NCBI RefSeq assembly: GCF_000276605.1
Contig: NZ_AKJX01000154.1
Span: forward strand, 1 to 41,758
Origin: Acidovorax sp. CF316
Lineage (GTDB): Bacteria > Pseudomonadota > Gammaproteobacteria > Burkholderiales > Burkholderiaceae_C
Direction of reading: 5' to 3'
DNA: 41,758 nucleotides
Shown here: positions 34,228 through 41,335 of the stretch, in pieces
How positions within the stretch are numbered: position 1 is the first letter of the stretch
Layout of the letters: every line of letters starts with the position of its first letter
The notes under the pieces: generated by a model
Seen by the model: only the letters and a program-made list of their open reading frames with translations
Databases searched by the model: none
Told to the model about the DNA's origin: nothing
Position numbers and translations under genes: made by a program

Positions 34228-35157
34228 ATGGACTGGCTTTTTCAATTGCTGCCGCACCTGGTCAACGGCATCTCGCTGGGGCTGCTGTTCGCGCTGATCG
34301 CGCTGGGCTTCATGCTCATCGTCGGGGTCATGGAGACCATCAACCTGGCGCACGGCTCGCTGTTCGCTTTGGGCATGTACGTGGCGCTGTTCTTCGTCTC
34401 GCCCCAGCTGGGCTGGTTCCCGGGCCTGCAGGCCTGGTACATGGCCCTGCCGATCGAGACGCGCTACCTGGTGGCGCTGCTGCTGGCGCCGGTGTTCGTG
34501 GGCCTGTTCGGCATGCTGCTGGAGCTGTGCATGCGCCGCACCTACGGGCGCGACCCGCTGTACGGGCTGCTGCTGACCTTTGGCGCGGCGCTGGTGATCG
34601 AGGAGACCATCCGCCTGGTGTGGGGCTCCAACGAGAAGCAGCTGGCCCTGCCCGCCGCGATCTCGGGCGCATTCCTGCTCGGCGACCTGATCTACTCGAA
34701 GTACCGCTTCTTCGCCAGCGGCTTCGCAGTGCTGATGATCCTGGCGCTGTGGCTGTTTCTGGAGCGCACGCCCTACGGCGCCATCATCAAGGCCGGCGCG
34801 CACGACAGCGAGATGGTGCGCGCGCTGGGCATCAACCTCAAGCGCCTGCGGCTCCTGGTGTTCGGCATCGGCGTGGGCCTGGCGGCGATTGCCGGGGTGG
34901 TGATGGCGCCCATCTGGGGCATCCGCCCGCATGTGGGGGTGGACGCGGTGGTGCCCGCATTCCTGATCATCGTGCTGGGCGGCGTGGGCTCGCTCTGGGG
35001 GGCCGTGATCGCCGGCCTCATGGTGGGCATGGTCGTGGGGCTGACCGGGGCGTATGCTTCGGAATGGTCGCTGATGTCCATGTACCTGTTGTTCATTGCC
35101 GTGGTGACCTTCCGCTCCCGTGGCCTGTTCGGAAAGAAGAGTGTGCTGGATGTCTGA
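34228..35157 (+). CDS. livH: ABC transporter permease LivH (second system)
   Basis: A 309-residue permease with about eight hydrophobic segments. It has the signature GFMLIVGVMETINLAHGSLFALGMY (about 31-55), the coupling loop ERTPYGAIIKAGAHDSEMVRALGIN and LIIVLGGVGSLWGAVIAG. It completes the transporter whose LivM, LivG and LivF are on the divergent arm. The SDR gene downstream overlaps its last eight bases. Confidence 0.92.
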   Translation: MDWLFQLLPHLVNGISLGLLFALIALGFMLIVGVMETINLAHGSLFALGMYVALFFVSPQLGWFPGLQAWYMALPIETRYLVALLLAPVFVGLFGMLLELCMRRTYGRDPLYGLLLTFGAALVIEETIRLVWGSNEKQLALPAAISGAFLLGDLIYSKYRFFASGFAVLMILALWLFLERTPYGAIIKAGAHDSEMVRALGINLKRLRLLVFGIGVGLAAIAGVVMAPIWGIRPHVGVDAVVPAFLIIVLGGVGSLWGAVIAGLMVGMVVGLTGAYASEWSLMSMYLLFIAVVTFRSRGLFGKKSVLDV

Positions 35158-35896
35158 ACCCCTGAAAGACAAGGTGGCCATCGTCACCGGTGCCGCGGGC
35201 ACCATGGGCCTGGCGGCCGTGAAGGTGCTGCTCGAAGACGGCTGCAAGGTGGCCCTGGTGGACGTGAACGAGAAACGCACGGCCGAGCTGGCCACCGCGC
35301 TGGGCCCGCGCGCCCTGCCCTTCGCCTTCGACATCAGCGATGCAGCCGCCGTGCAGGCCGGCCATGCCGCCATCGAACGCGCGCTGGGGCCGGTGGACAT
35401 CCTGCTCAACAACGCTGGCGTGCTCTCCAACAACAAGGCCGAGGCCACCAGCCCCGCCGAGTGGCGCCATGTGTTGGGCGCCAACCTCGATGGCGCCTTC
35501 TACCTGGCGCAGTGCGTGGTGCCCGCCATGAAGGCGCAGCGCTTCGGCCGCATCATCAACACCTGCTCGCTGGCCGCCAAGACCGGCGGGCTCACGGCGG
35601 GCACGGCGTACTCGGTGTCGAAGGGGGCCATGACCTCGCTGACGTTTTCACTCGCGCGCGAGCTGGCGCCCTTCGGCGTCACGGCCAACGGCATTTCTCC
35701 CGCCTACGTGAAGACGCCCATGATCACCGAGCAGCTCGACGAGGAGCAGCGCCAGAAGCTGCTGCGCGATATCCCCGTGGGGCGCTTTTGCGAGCCCGAG
35801 GAGTTTGCCCACGTGGTGCGCTTCCTCGCATCGCCGCTGGCCGGCTTCATCACCGGGGAGATCGTCGATCTCAACGGTGGCCTGCTGATGGACTGA
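35150..35896 (+). CDS. Short-chain dehydrogenase/reductase 1
   Basis: A 248-residue classical SDR. The nucleotide motif reads TGAAGTMG (13-20), so the middle Gly of TGxxxGIG is a Thr. NNAG (about 88-91) and the catalytic Tyr/Lys in YSVSK are normal; the Ser is in NTCSLAAKTGG. The C-terminus ends in SPLAGFITGEIVDLNGGLLMD, typical of polyol or sugar dehydrogenases. VDVNEKRT after beta-2 has an acidic residue that favours NAD+. It probably oxidises a hydroxyl of the imported compound or of its keto-acid. The start at 35150 overlaps livH. Confidence 0.88.
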   Translation: MSEPLKDKVAIVTGAAGTMGLAAVKVLLEDGCKVALVDVNEKRTAELATALGPRALPFAFDISDAAAVQAGHAAIERALGPVDILLNNAGVLSNNKAEATSPAEWRHVLGANLDGAFYLAQCVVPAMKAQRFGRIINTCSLAAKTGGLTAGTAYSVSKGAMTSLTFSLARELAPFGVTANGISPAYVKTPMITEQLDEEQRQKLLRDIPVGRFCEPEEFAHVVRFLASPLAGFITGEIVDLNGGLLMD

Positions 35897-35899
35897 CGC

Positions 35900-36733
35900 A
35901 TGGCAGCCAACGACACGGCGGACCAGGGCATCACGCCGCGCATCGCCTTCACGCAAGAGCTTTCGGGCCTGTTCGACCTGGCCGGCAAGGTGGCCTATGT
36001 GCCGGGCGGCTACGGCGGCATCGGCGAGGCCATCGCCTGGGCGCTGGCCCTGGCCGGTGCGAAGGTGGCCATCTCGGGCCGCGATGCTGCGCGCGCGCAG
36101 GCCCTGGCCGGCGAGCTGCAGGCCGCAGGCCACCAGGCCCTGGGCCTGGCCATGGACGCGCACTCCGTGCAGGACATCCGCGAGAGCGTGGACGCCGTGG
36201 CCACGCACTTCGGGCGGCTGGACATCCTCGCCAACTGCGTGGGCATGCAGCGCGAGGAATCGCTGCTGGAAGTCACCGAGGAGGCCTTCGACGAGGTGAT
36301 GCAGGTGAACCTCAAGTCCGCCATGTTCCTCGCCCAGGCCGTGGCGCGCCATCAGATCGCGGGCGGCCAGGGTGGCAGCCAGGTGCATCTGCTGTCGGTG
36401 CGCGCGCAACTGGGGCTGCGCGGCCGGGGCTATTCGGCCTATTGCGCGAGCAAGGGCGCCCTCACCCTGCTGATACGCCAGCATGCGAGCGAACTGGCGC
36501 CACACGCCATCACGGTCAACGGCATCGCCCCCACCGTGGTGCGCACCGAGATGGCCCGCCACTGGCTGGAGAACCCCGAAACCCGCGCCCAGGTGCTGGG
36601 CCGCATACCCCTGGGCCGCGTGGCCGACCCCAAGGACGTGGCTGGCGCGGCCGTGTTCTTCACCAGTCCCGCAGCCGCGTTCGTCACCGGGCAGGTGTTG
36701 TACATCGATGGGGGCATTACGGCGAGCCAGTAG
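35900..36733 (+). CDS. Short-chain dehydrogenase/reductase 2 (gluconate 5-dehydrogenase-like)
   Basis: A 277-residue SDR. The opening LFDLAGKVAYVPGGYGGIGEAIAWALALAGAKVAISGRD resembles gluconate 5-dehydrogenase and 2-deoxygluconate dehydrogenase, but the first Thr of TGxxxGIG is Pro35. NNAG is replaced by ANCVG. The catalytic Tyr/Lys (YCASK) and Ser (LLSVRAQ) are kept. The basic SGRD after beta-2 fits NADP(H). A keto-gluconate type activity would feed the kinase/aldolase fusion. Last gene of the plus arm, three bases after SDR 1. Confidence 0.86.
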   Translation: MAANDTADQGITPRIAFTQELSGLFDLAGKVAYVPGGYGGIGEAIAWALALAGAKVAISGRDAARAQALAGELQAAGHQALGLAMDAHSVQDIRESVDAVATHFGRLDILANCVGMQREESLLEVTEEAFDEVMQVNLKSAMFLAQAVARHQIAGGQGGSQVHLLSVRAQLGLRGRGYSAYCASKGALTLLIRQHASELAPHAITVNGIAPTVVRTEMARHWLENPETRAQVLGRIPLGRVADPKDVAGAAVFFTSPAAAFVTGQVLYIDGGITASQ

Positions 36734-36747
36734 GCTGCAGCCGGCGC

Positions 36748-37554
36748 TTAGAGATATTTGCTGCGGACCATCTCGATGGTCTGCGAGCACAGCGAGGGGT
36801 CGCTGTCGGACAGGGAAGGCAGCTCCACGCATGTGGACAGGGGCATGCGGAAGGCATCGCTGCGGCTCTGGTCCTCCACCACCATGCTGCCGTCTTCCGT
36901 GCGCACGTGGTAGCGCGTGCGAAACGACCGGGTGGGCGGCCGGTCCATCGCCGAGCCGGCCACGGCACCGAGCACGCCGGCCAGCACCTGCACGCCGGCC
37001 GAGTAGTTGTTGCCGGGGCGAAACGCCCGGTCGATGTAGGCGGCCTGGCCCAGCATGGCACCCGTGTAGGCCCCGCCCGAGGTACCGGGCGTGGATTCGT
37101 CCACCGTCTGGGCATCGGCAATCCAGCCATACCGTCCAGCATGCAGCAGCTCGACGCGCCACTTCGCAGCGATGGCCAGGCGCTCGTCCTCGGTCAGGCC
37201 GGCCCAGATGGCCGGCTTGATGCGGGCGACGCGCTTCGCGGACTCGGGCACCGGCCCCCGGTAGACCGGGTCGAAGGGCTCTGCCGATACGGGCACCGTG
37301 GGCGCGTAGCTGAGCGCACGCTCGGTCTGCCGCACCGACTGGTTGAGCGCCAGGATCTCGCTGCCCAGCAGGTCCGCGTCGGCGGCCGTGGGGTCCGCCG
37401 TGAGGCGGGCCCGCAGCAGGGCACGGCGGGCGACAGCATCTTCCAGCTGGTTTTCCAGCCCTTCCCACATCCTGGCCGGCGGCGCAGCCCAGGCCACGGG
37501 GCACAGGCCCAGGCACACTGCCCAGCACCAGCCCGCCATACCGTATCGCCGCAT
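36748..37554 (-). CDS. Exported hypothetical protein
   Basis: A 268-residue protein with a signal peptide (MAGWCWAVCLGLCPVAWA, cleaved near residue 24). An N-terminal helical part (LENQLEDAVARRALLRARL) is followed by a Gly/Ala-rich central segment (GGAYTGAMLGQAAYIDRAF, GVQVLAGVLGAVAGSAMD) that looks like a glycine-zipper membrane-associated region. The soluble C-terminus contains Cys. Function is not recognised; the glycine zipper recalls outer-membrane lipoprotein-like 17-kDa antigens. An alternative ATG with an equally good site lies five codons upstream (37569). It is divergent from the next gene. Confidence 0.72.
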   Translation of the reverse strand: MRRYGMAGWCWAVCLGLCPVAWAAPPARMWEGLENQLEDAVARRALLRARLTADPTAADADLLGSEILALNQSVRQTERALSYAPTVPVSAEPFDPVYRGPVPESAKRVARIKPAIWAGLTEDERLAIAAKWRVELLHAGRYGWIADAQTVDESTPGTSGGAYTGAMLGQAAYIDRAFRPGNNYSAGVQVLAGVLGAVAGSAMDRPPTRSFRTRYHVRTEDGSMVVEDQSRSDAFRMPLSTCVELPSLSDSDPSLCSQTIEMVRSKYL

Positions 37555-37721
37555 CCCGCTCCCTCGCATACCTGCCTCGCTTTGCCCCACGCCACCTGCG
37601 GCGCGGTGGCACCCATCATACAAACCCCGGCCGTGGCGGGCGAGGCTGCAGTGGCCCCTAGAATCCAGCACCGGTGTGCCTGCCCTCTGGCGGCCCGGGA
37701 CCACGCGGACACGAAACGCCC

Positions 37722-38570
37722 ATGCACCACCACGCCCTCTGGCGCAGCACCCTCCTTCTGGCCCTGGCCGCAGCCACCACCTTGGCAACCGCGCAGCCAT
37801 CGGACCTGCTGCTGGAAGCCTGCAACCGGCTGCCCGACGCGAAGAAGCGGCTGGCCTGCTTCAAGGAAGCCACCCGACAGCCCGCGGCGGCACCGGCCTC
37901 TGCACCACCGGCAGCCGCACCCTCCGCCCCGACTGCGGCAGCAACCGCGGCGCCTTCACCTTCACCTTCACCTTCACCTGCGGCTGAAGCCGCCAGCCAA
38001 CTGCCGCCGCTGGCCCTGGCCGAAGCGGTGCGGATGTGCACACGGCTGATCACCGTTGCCCAGGGGCGCGAGGCCGAGGCGGCGGAAAGCGCCGGGACCG
38101 CCTCCGCCAGCGAGATGTCCGTGGCCTGGCCGGCCCTGCCCGGCAAGCAGCCGGTGTACTGCAACCTGAGCCGGGCAGAACACCGCATCACCTCCATCAC
38201 CAGCAACGGCAAGGTGGCCAGCGGCTCCCTGCTCGAGGGCCTGCAAGCGAGGGCCGCACAGCGCGAGGACATCCAGGCCGGCAACTACGCACGCTTCCTC
38301 GCCAGCGCCAAGGAGGCCCTCAGGGCACGCATCCCGGCGCCAGAGGCCGCTCAGTACCGCAAGCTGTTCGTGAGCGCCGGCCCCCTGCACGTGCTGTGCG
38401 GCGAGGTCGATGCACGCCGCATGTCCGGCGCGCAGGAGGGCTTCCAGCGCTTCTACGTGTCCGGCGATCCGCCGTTCCTCGCCATCGACAGCCGAAAGAC
38501 CGCACGGGTGTTCGAGGCCACCTGGGCATCCGTGTGCACGCACAAGGTGGCGGACATCCCCAGCTTTTGA
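37722..38570 (+). CDS. Exported hypothetical protein with Ala/Pro/Ser linker
   Basis: A 282-residue protein. The signal peptide covers about 1-24 (LLLALAAATTLATA). A short segment EACNRLPDAKKRLACFKEA (about residues 31-49, two Cys) matches the type often found at the start of small type VI or lysozyme-inhibitor-like proteins. A low-complexity linker of Ala, Pro and Ser (about 53-90) precedes a C-terminal domain of about 190 residues with several Cys (MCTRLIT, VYCNLS, HVLCGEVD, SVCTHK). The domain is not recognised. A TAGAAT -10-like hexamer lies at 37659-37664. It is convergent with the histidine kinase gene. Confidence 0.75.
   Translation: MHHHALWRSTLLLALAAATTLATAQPSDLLLEACNRLPDAKKRLACFKEATRQPAAAPASAPPAAAPSAPTAAATAAPSPSPSPSPAAEAASQLPPLALAEAVRMCTRLITVAQGREAEAAESAGTASASEMSVAWPALPGKQPVYCNLSRAEHRITSITSNGKVASGSLLEGLQARAAQREDIQAGNYARFLASAKEALRARIPAPEAAQYRKLFVSAGPLHVLCGEVDARRMSGAQEGFQRFYVSGDPPFLAIDSRKTARVFEATWASVCTHKVADIPSF
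37954..37977 (+). repeat. CCTTCA hexanucleotide tandem repeat, four copies
   Basis: Four perfect in-frame copies of CCTTCA encoding Pro-Ser units in the linker of the exported hypothetical protein. Being a multiple of three, copy changes would lengthen or shorten the linker without a frameshift. Confidence 0.85.
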
Positions 38571-38579
38571 CGCACCGCC

Positions 38580-39944
38580 TCAGCCGGATGCCAGCTCCAG
38601 CCCGATGCGCGTGACGCCCCCCACCGACGTGGCCAGCGTGCGCCCACCATGCATGCGCGCGATCGCGTCGGTGATGGCCAGGCCCAGGCCATGGTTGGCC
38701 TGGCTGTGGCTGCGCGCAGGGTCGGCGCGGTAGAAGCGGTCGAACAGGCGCGCCAGCACCTCGGGCTCGACCCTGGGCCCCAGGTTCTCCACCACCAGTT
38801 CCACTGCGCCATCGGGCAAGCGCGCTATGCAGACGCGCACCATGCTGCCGTGCAGCGCGTAGCGCGTGGCATTGCCGATCAGGTTGGACAGGGCGCGGTG
38901 CAGCAGCGGCACGTCGAAGTCGCCCGCGGCATCGCCCACGACCTGCAGCGCGAGCCCCGCCTCCTGCAGCGCCGCCTCGTGGTAGTCGGCCACCTGCGCG
39001 GCGACGGCCGCGAGGCTGGCCACCGGCGCGCGGCGCGCGCGTGCGCCCCGGTCGGCCTGCGACAGGAACAGCATGTCGCTCACGATGCCGGTGAGGCGCT
39101 GCAGCTCCTCGAGGTTGGAGGACAGCACCTCGGCCACCTCACCCGCCTCGCTCGCCTCCCGGCCGCCCCGCCCCAGCGAGCGCAGCGCCAGCTCGTTGTT
39201 GGCCAGCAGCGTGGCCAGTGGCGTGCACAGCTCGTGCGCCACATCGGCGTTGAAGCCTTCCATCTGGGCATAGGCCTTCTCCAGCCGGCCCAGCAGCGCG
39301 TTGAACTGCCCGACCAGCGGCTGCAGCTCGGCCGGCTGGCCGGTGCCGTCGAGCCGCTGGTGCAGCGTGCGGGCCGAGAGCTCCCGCGTCTGTGCCGCCA
39401 TCTGGCGCACCGGCGCCAGGCCCAGGTGCACCAGCACGAAGCCGCCGAGCGACACCACCACGGTGCCGGCCAGCGCTGCCAGCGCGAGCGTGATGGCCAG
39501 GCGGTGCAGCAGTGCCTGGTCGGGCTGCACGTCGATGCGCAGCAACACCTGCAGCGGGGCCCCGGCTGCGCGCGCCACCTCGAAGCGCAGTTCGCGCGAG
39601 GCGGCGAGCGGGGCCGCGCCGGGCGCGGTGGGGTACATCCGCTGTCCATCGGTGGTGGTGACCTGCAGGCGGAAGTTCTCGTGCCCGGCCAGAAAATCGT
39701 CGAGCGCATGGCGGCCCTGGGCCGTGGCACCGGGGTGCCCTTCTTCGCCGGCCAGCAGGTGCCGCAGGATGCCCTCCTTCTGCCGCAGCGCATCGTCCTG
39801 CCGCGCCCCGAAGCCCGCCGCCGTGACCAGGTAGACCACCAGGCACACGGCGCCCAGCCCGGCCAAGCTCTGCACCGCCAGCCACCACGACAGCCGGCTG
39901 CGCAGCGAGCGCGGCGGCGGCAGCACCAGCGCGCCATGCGTCAT
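38580..39944 (-). CDS. Sensor histidine kinase, heavy-metal type (CusS/CopS-like)
   Basis: A 454-residue membrane kinase. TM1 is at about 22-44, a periplasmic domain of about 100 residues follows, then TM2 (about 150-174) and HAMP (LAPVRQMAAQTRELS). The phosphoacceptor His237 is in VAHELCTPLATL; the usual Arg three residues after His is Cys240. The ATPase domain has the N-box LIGNATRY, a relaxed G1 (VENLGPRVEPEVLARLFDRFYRAD) and G2 GLGLAI. The group senses periplasmic copper, silver or similar. It overlaps the response regulator gene by four bases. No metal efflux genes are in the window. Confidence 0.9.
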   Translation of the reverse strand: MTHGALVLPPPRSLRSRLSWWLAVQSLAGLGAVCLVVYLVTAAGFGARQDDALRQKEGILRHLLAGEEGHPGATAQGRHALDDFLAGHENFRLQVTTTDGQRMYPTAPGAAPLAASRELRFEVARAAGAPLQVLLRIDVQPDQALLHRLAITLALAALAGTVVVSLGGFVLVHLGLAPVRQMAAQTRELSARTLHQRLDGTGQPAELQPLVGQFNALLGRLEKAYAQMEGFNADVAHELCTPLATLLANNELALRSLGRGGREASEAGEVAEVLSSNLEELQRLTGIVSDMLFLSQADRGARARRAPVASLAAVAAQVADYHEAALQEAGLALQVVGDAAGDFDVPLLHRALSNLIGNATRYALHGSMVRVCIARLPDGAVELVVENLGPRVEPEVLARLFDRFYRADPARSHSQANHGLGLAITDAIARMHGGRTLATSVGGVTRIGLELASG

Positions 39945-40624
39945 GGCGCGCGCGCCTCCAGCACATAGCCCATGCCGCGGATGGTGTGCAGCAGCGGTGC
40001 CGGGAACGGCACATCCATCTTGCTGCGCAGCCTGCGCACGGCCACCTCGACCACGTTGGTCTCGCTGTCGAAGTTCATGTCCCAGACCTGCGAGGCGATC
40101 TCGGTGCGCGACAGCACCTCGCCCTGGCGCCGCAGGAACAGCGTGAGCAGGAGGAACTCCTGCGCCGTCAGGTCCAGCCGCTGGCCGGCACGCGTGGCCT
40201 TGCGGCGCAGCAGGTCGAGCTCCAGGTCGGCCAGTTGCAGCAGGGCCTGGGCCGCTGGCACGCCGGCCGGGCCGCGCCGCGTGATGGCCTCGATGCGCGC
40301 CACCAGCTCCGAAAACGCGAAGGGCTTGACCAGGTAGTCGTCCGCCCCGGTCTGCAGGCCGCGCACGCGGTCGTCCACGCCGACGCGGGCGGTCAGCATG
40401 AGCACGGGGGTCTGGCGCGTTTTGCGCAGCGCGGCCAGCATGCTCAGGCCGTCGATGCCCGGGAGCATCACATCCAGCACCAGCACCGCATGGTCGCCCT
40501 CCAGCGCCAGGTGCAGGCCATCGACGCCATCGTGCGCGACGTCGACCACATGGCCCGCCTCGGTGAGCCCCTTGCGCAGGTACTGCGCGAGCTTGACCTC
40601 GTCCTCGATGAGCAGGATTTTCAT
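39941..40624 (-). CDS. Response regulator, OmpR family (CusR/CopR-like)
   Basis: A 227-residue regulator. The receiver has Glu7-Asp8-Glu9, phosphoacceptor Asp51 (VLDVMLPG), Thr78 and Lys100 (LVKPF). The DNA-binding winged helix spans about 125-225 (LTAQEFLLLTLFLRRQGEVLSRTEIASQVWDMNFDSETNVVEVAVRRLRSKMD), strongly of the heavy-metal CopR/CusR sub-type. It should bind the 28-bp dyad 29 bp upstream and control itself and the divergent DUF4148 gene. Confidence 0.93.
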   Translation of the reverse strand: MKILLIEDEVKLAQYLRKGLTEAGHVVDVAHDGVDGLHLALEGDHAVLVLDVMLPGIDGLSMLAALRKTRQTPVLMLTARVGVDDRVRGLQTGADDYLVKPFAFSELVARIEAITRRGPAGVPAAQALLQLADLELDLLRRKATRAGQRLDLTAQEFLLLTLFLRRQGEVLSRTEIASQVWDMNFDSETNVVEVAVRRLRSKMDVPFPAPLLHTIRGMGYVLEARAP

Positions 40625-40652
40625 GCCCGGATTGTCGAAGAACCGAGCCCGG

Positions 40653-40680
40653 GCGCAGATTACAAATTCGTCATCTGCGC
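40653..40680. promoter_or_regulatory. 28-bp dyad, candidate CopR/CusR-like operator
   Basis: Outer arms GCGCAGAT (40653-40660) and ATCTGCGC (40673-40680) pair perfectly. The inner TACAAATTCGTC is a near-palindrome, so 24 of the 28 positions are symmetric. The core ATTACAAATTCGTCAT resembles copper-responsive CusR/CopR boxes. It lies between the divergent response regulator and DUF4148 genes. Confidence 0.7.
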
Positions 40681-40758
40681 GTGGGGGTTTGGACGGTGGC
40701 GGCTTCCTACAGTGAGGCCATCCATCCACCCAAGCAACCCACCGAAAGGACCCACCCC

Positions 40759-41103
40759 ATGACCATGACCACCGCACGCAACGCCCTCTTCCTGTCGCTG
40801 GCCGCCCTGGCCATCACCGCCCCCGCTCAGGCCTCGGCCGTGTACCACGCTGCCGGCGGCGAGATCGGCTACACCCAGCACCCCGACCACCAGCCGGCCA
40901 GCAGCCGCCAGCGCAGCGAAGTGCTCGGCGAGATCGAGGCCGCCCGCAAGGACGGCACCCTGGCCCTGCTCTCGCGCGGCATCGCACTGCCGCTGAAGGC
41001 GACCGGCACGGCGAAGACGCGCGAGCAGGTCCAGGGCGAGTTCCTGGGCATGGACGATGCCGAGAAGCGCCGCCTGCAGGAGATGCATGGCGCGGGCGGC
41101 TGA
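40759..41103 (+). CDS. DUF4148 domain-containing exported protein
   Basis: A 114-residue small periplasmic protein. The signal peptide is ARNALFLSLAALAITAPAQA (cleavage near residue 26). The conserved body contains YHAAGGEIGYTQHPDH, RSEVLGEIEAARKDGTLALLSRGIALPLKATG and a C-terminal charged helix, matching the DUF4148 pattern common in Burkholderiales. The molecular role is unknown. AAGGA precedes the ATG. It is divergent from the two-component system and shares its dyad, so it is probably a target of that response regulator. Confidence 0.88.
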   Translation: MTMTTARNALFLSLAALAITAPAQASAVYHAAGGEIGYTQHPDHQPASSRQRSEVLGEIEAARKDGTLALLSRGIALPLKATGTAKTREQVQGEFLGMDDAEKRRLQEMHGAGG

Positions 41104-41314
41104 GCCAGAATCGCACGCCGCCGGTGATGCCATCCCAGCGCTCGGTGATGGCTACGCCGTTGCGGATGTCCACGTAGGGGTACTTCTGGTCAGCGCATGT
41201 CTGGTGCAGCAACTCGGCTACCGCGGCCAGCGTGCAGATGGCCGCGATCTGCCTCACCTTGGCGGGCAGGGCGACAGGGTCTGCGGGGTCGCTGCCGCCC
41301 AGGCTGTACAGCAC
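41104..41314 (-). pseudogene. Possible gene remnant
   Basis: The minus-strand frame from an ATG at 41314 reads MLYSLGGSDPADPVALPAKV, AAVAELLHQTCADQKYPYVDIRNGVAITERWDGITGGVRFW, which looks like real protein for about 70 residues. It then runs into the antisense of the DUF4148 gene with non-protein-like composition. This may be the 5' part of a gene cut by a rearrangement, or a small gene whose stop was lost. The function is not recognised. Confidence 0.3.
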
Positions 41315-41335
41315 GGCCCCGGCATCGCACCGGTG

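Noticed and set aside
28685..36733. Complete myo-inositol catabolic operon
   Set aside because: Only the kinase/aldolase fusion and an RpiR regulator match. No inositol dehydrogenase (iolG), iolE, iolD, iolB or iolA is present in the window.
37954..37977. Possible CRISPR-like or DNA-uptake repeat
   Set aside because: The units are six bases, contiguous and in frame with no spacers; a coding microsatellite explains it.
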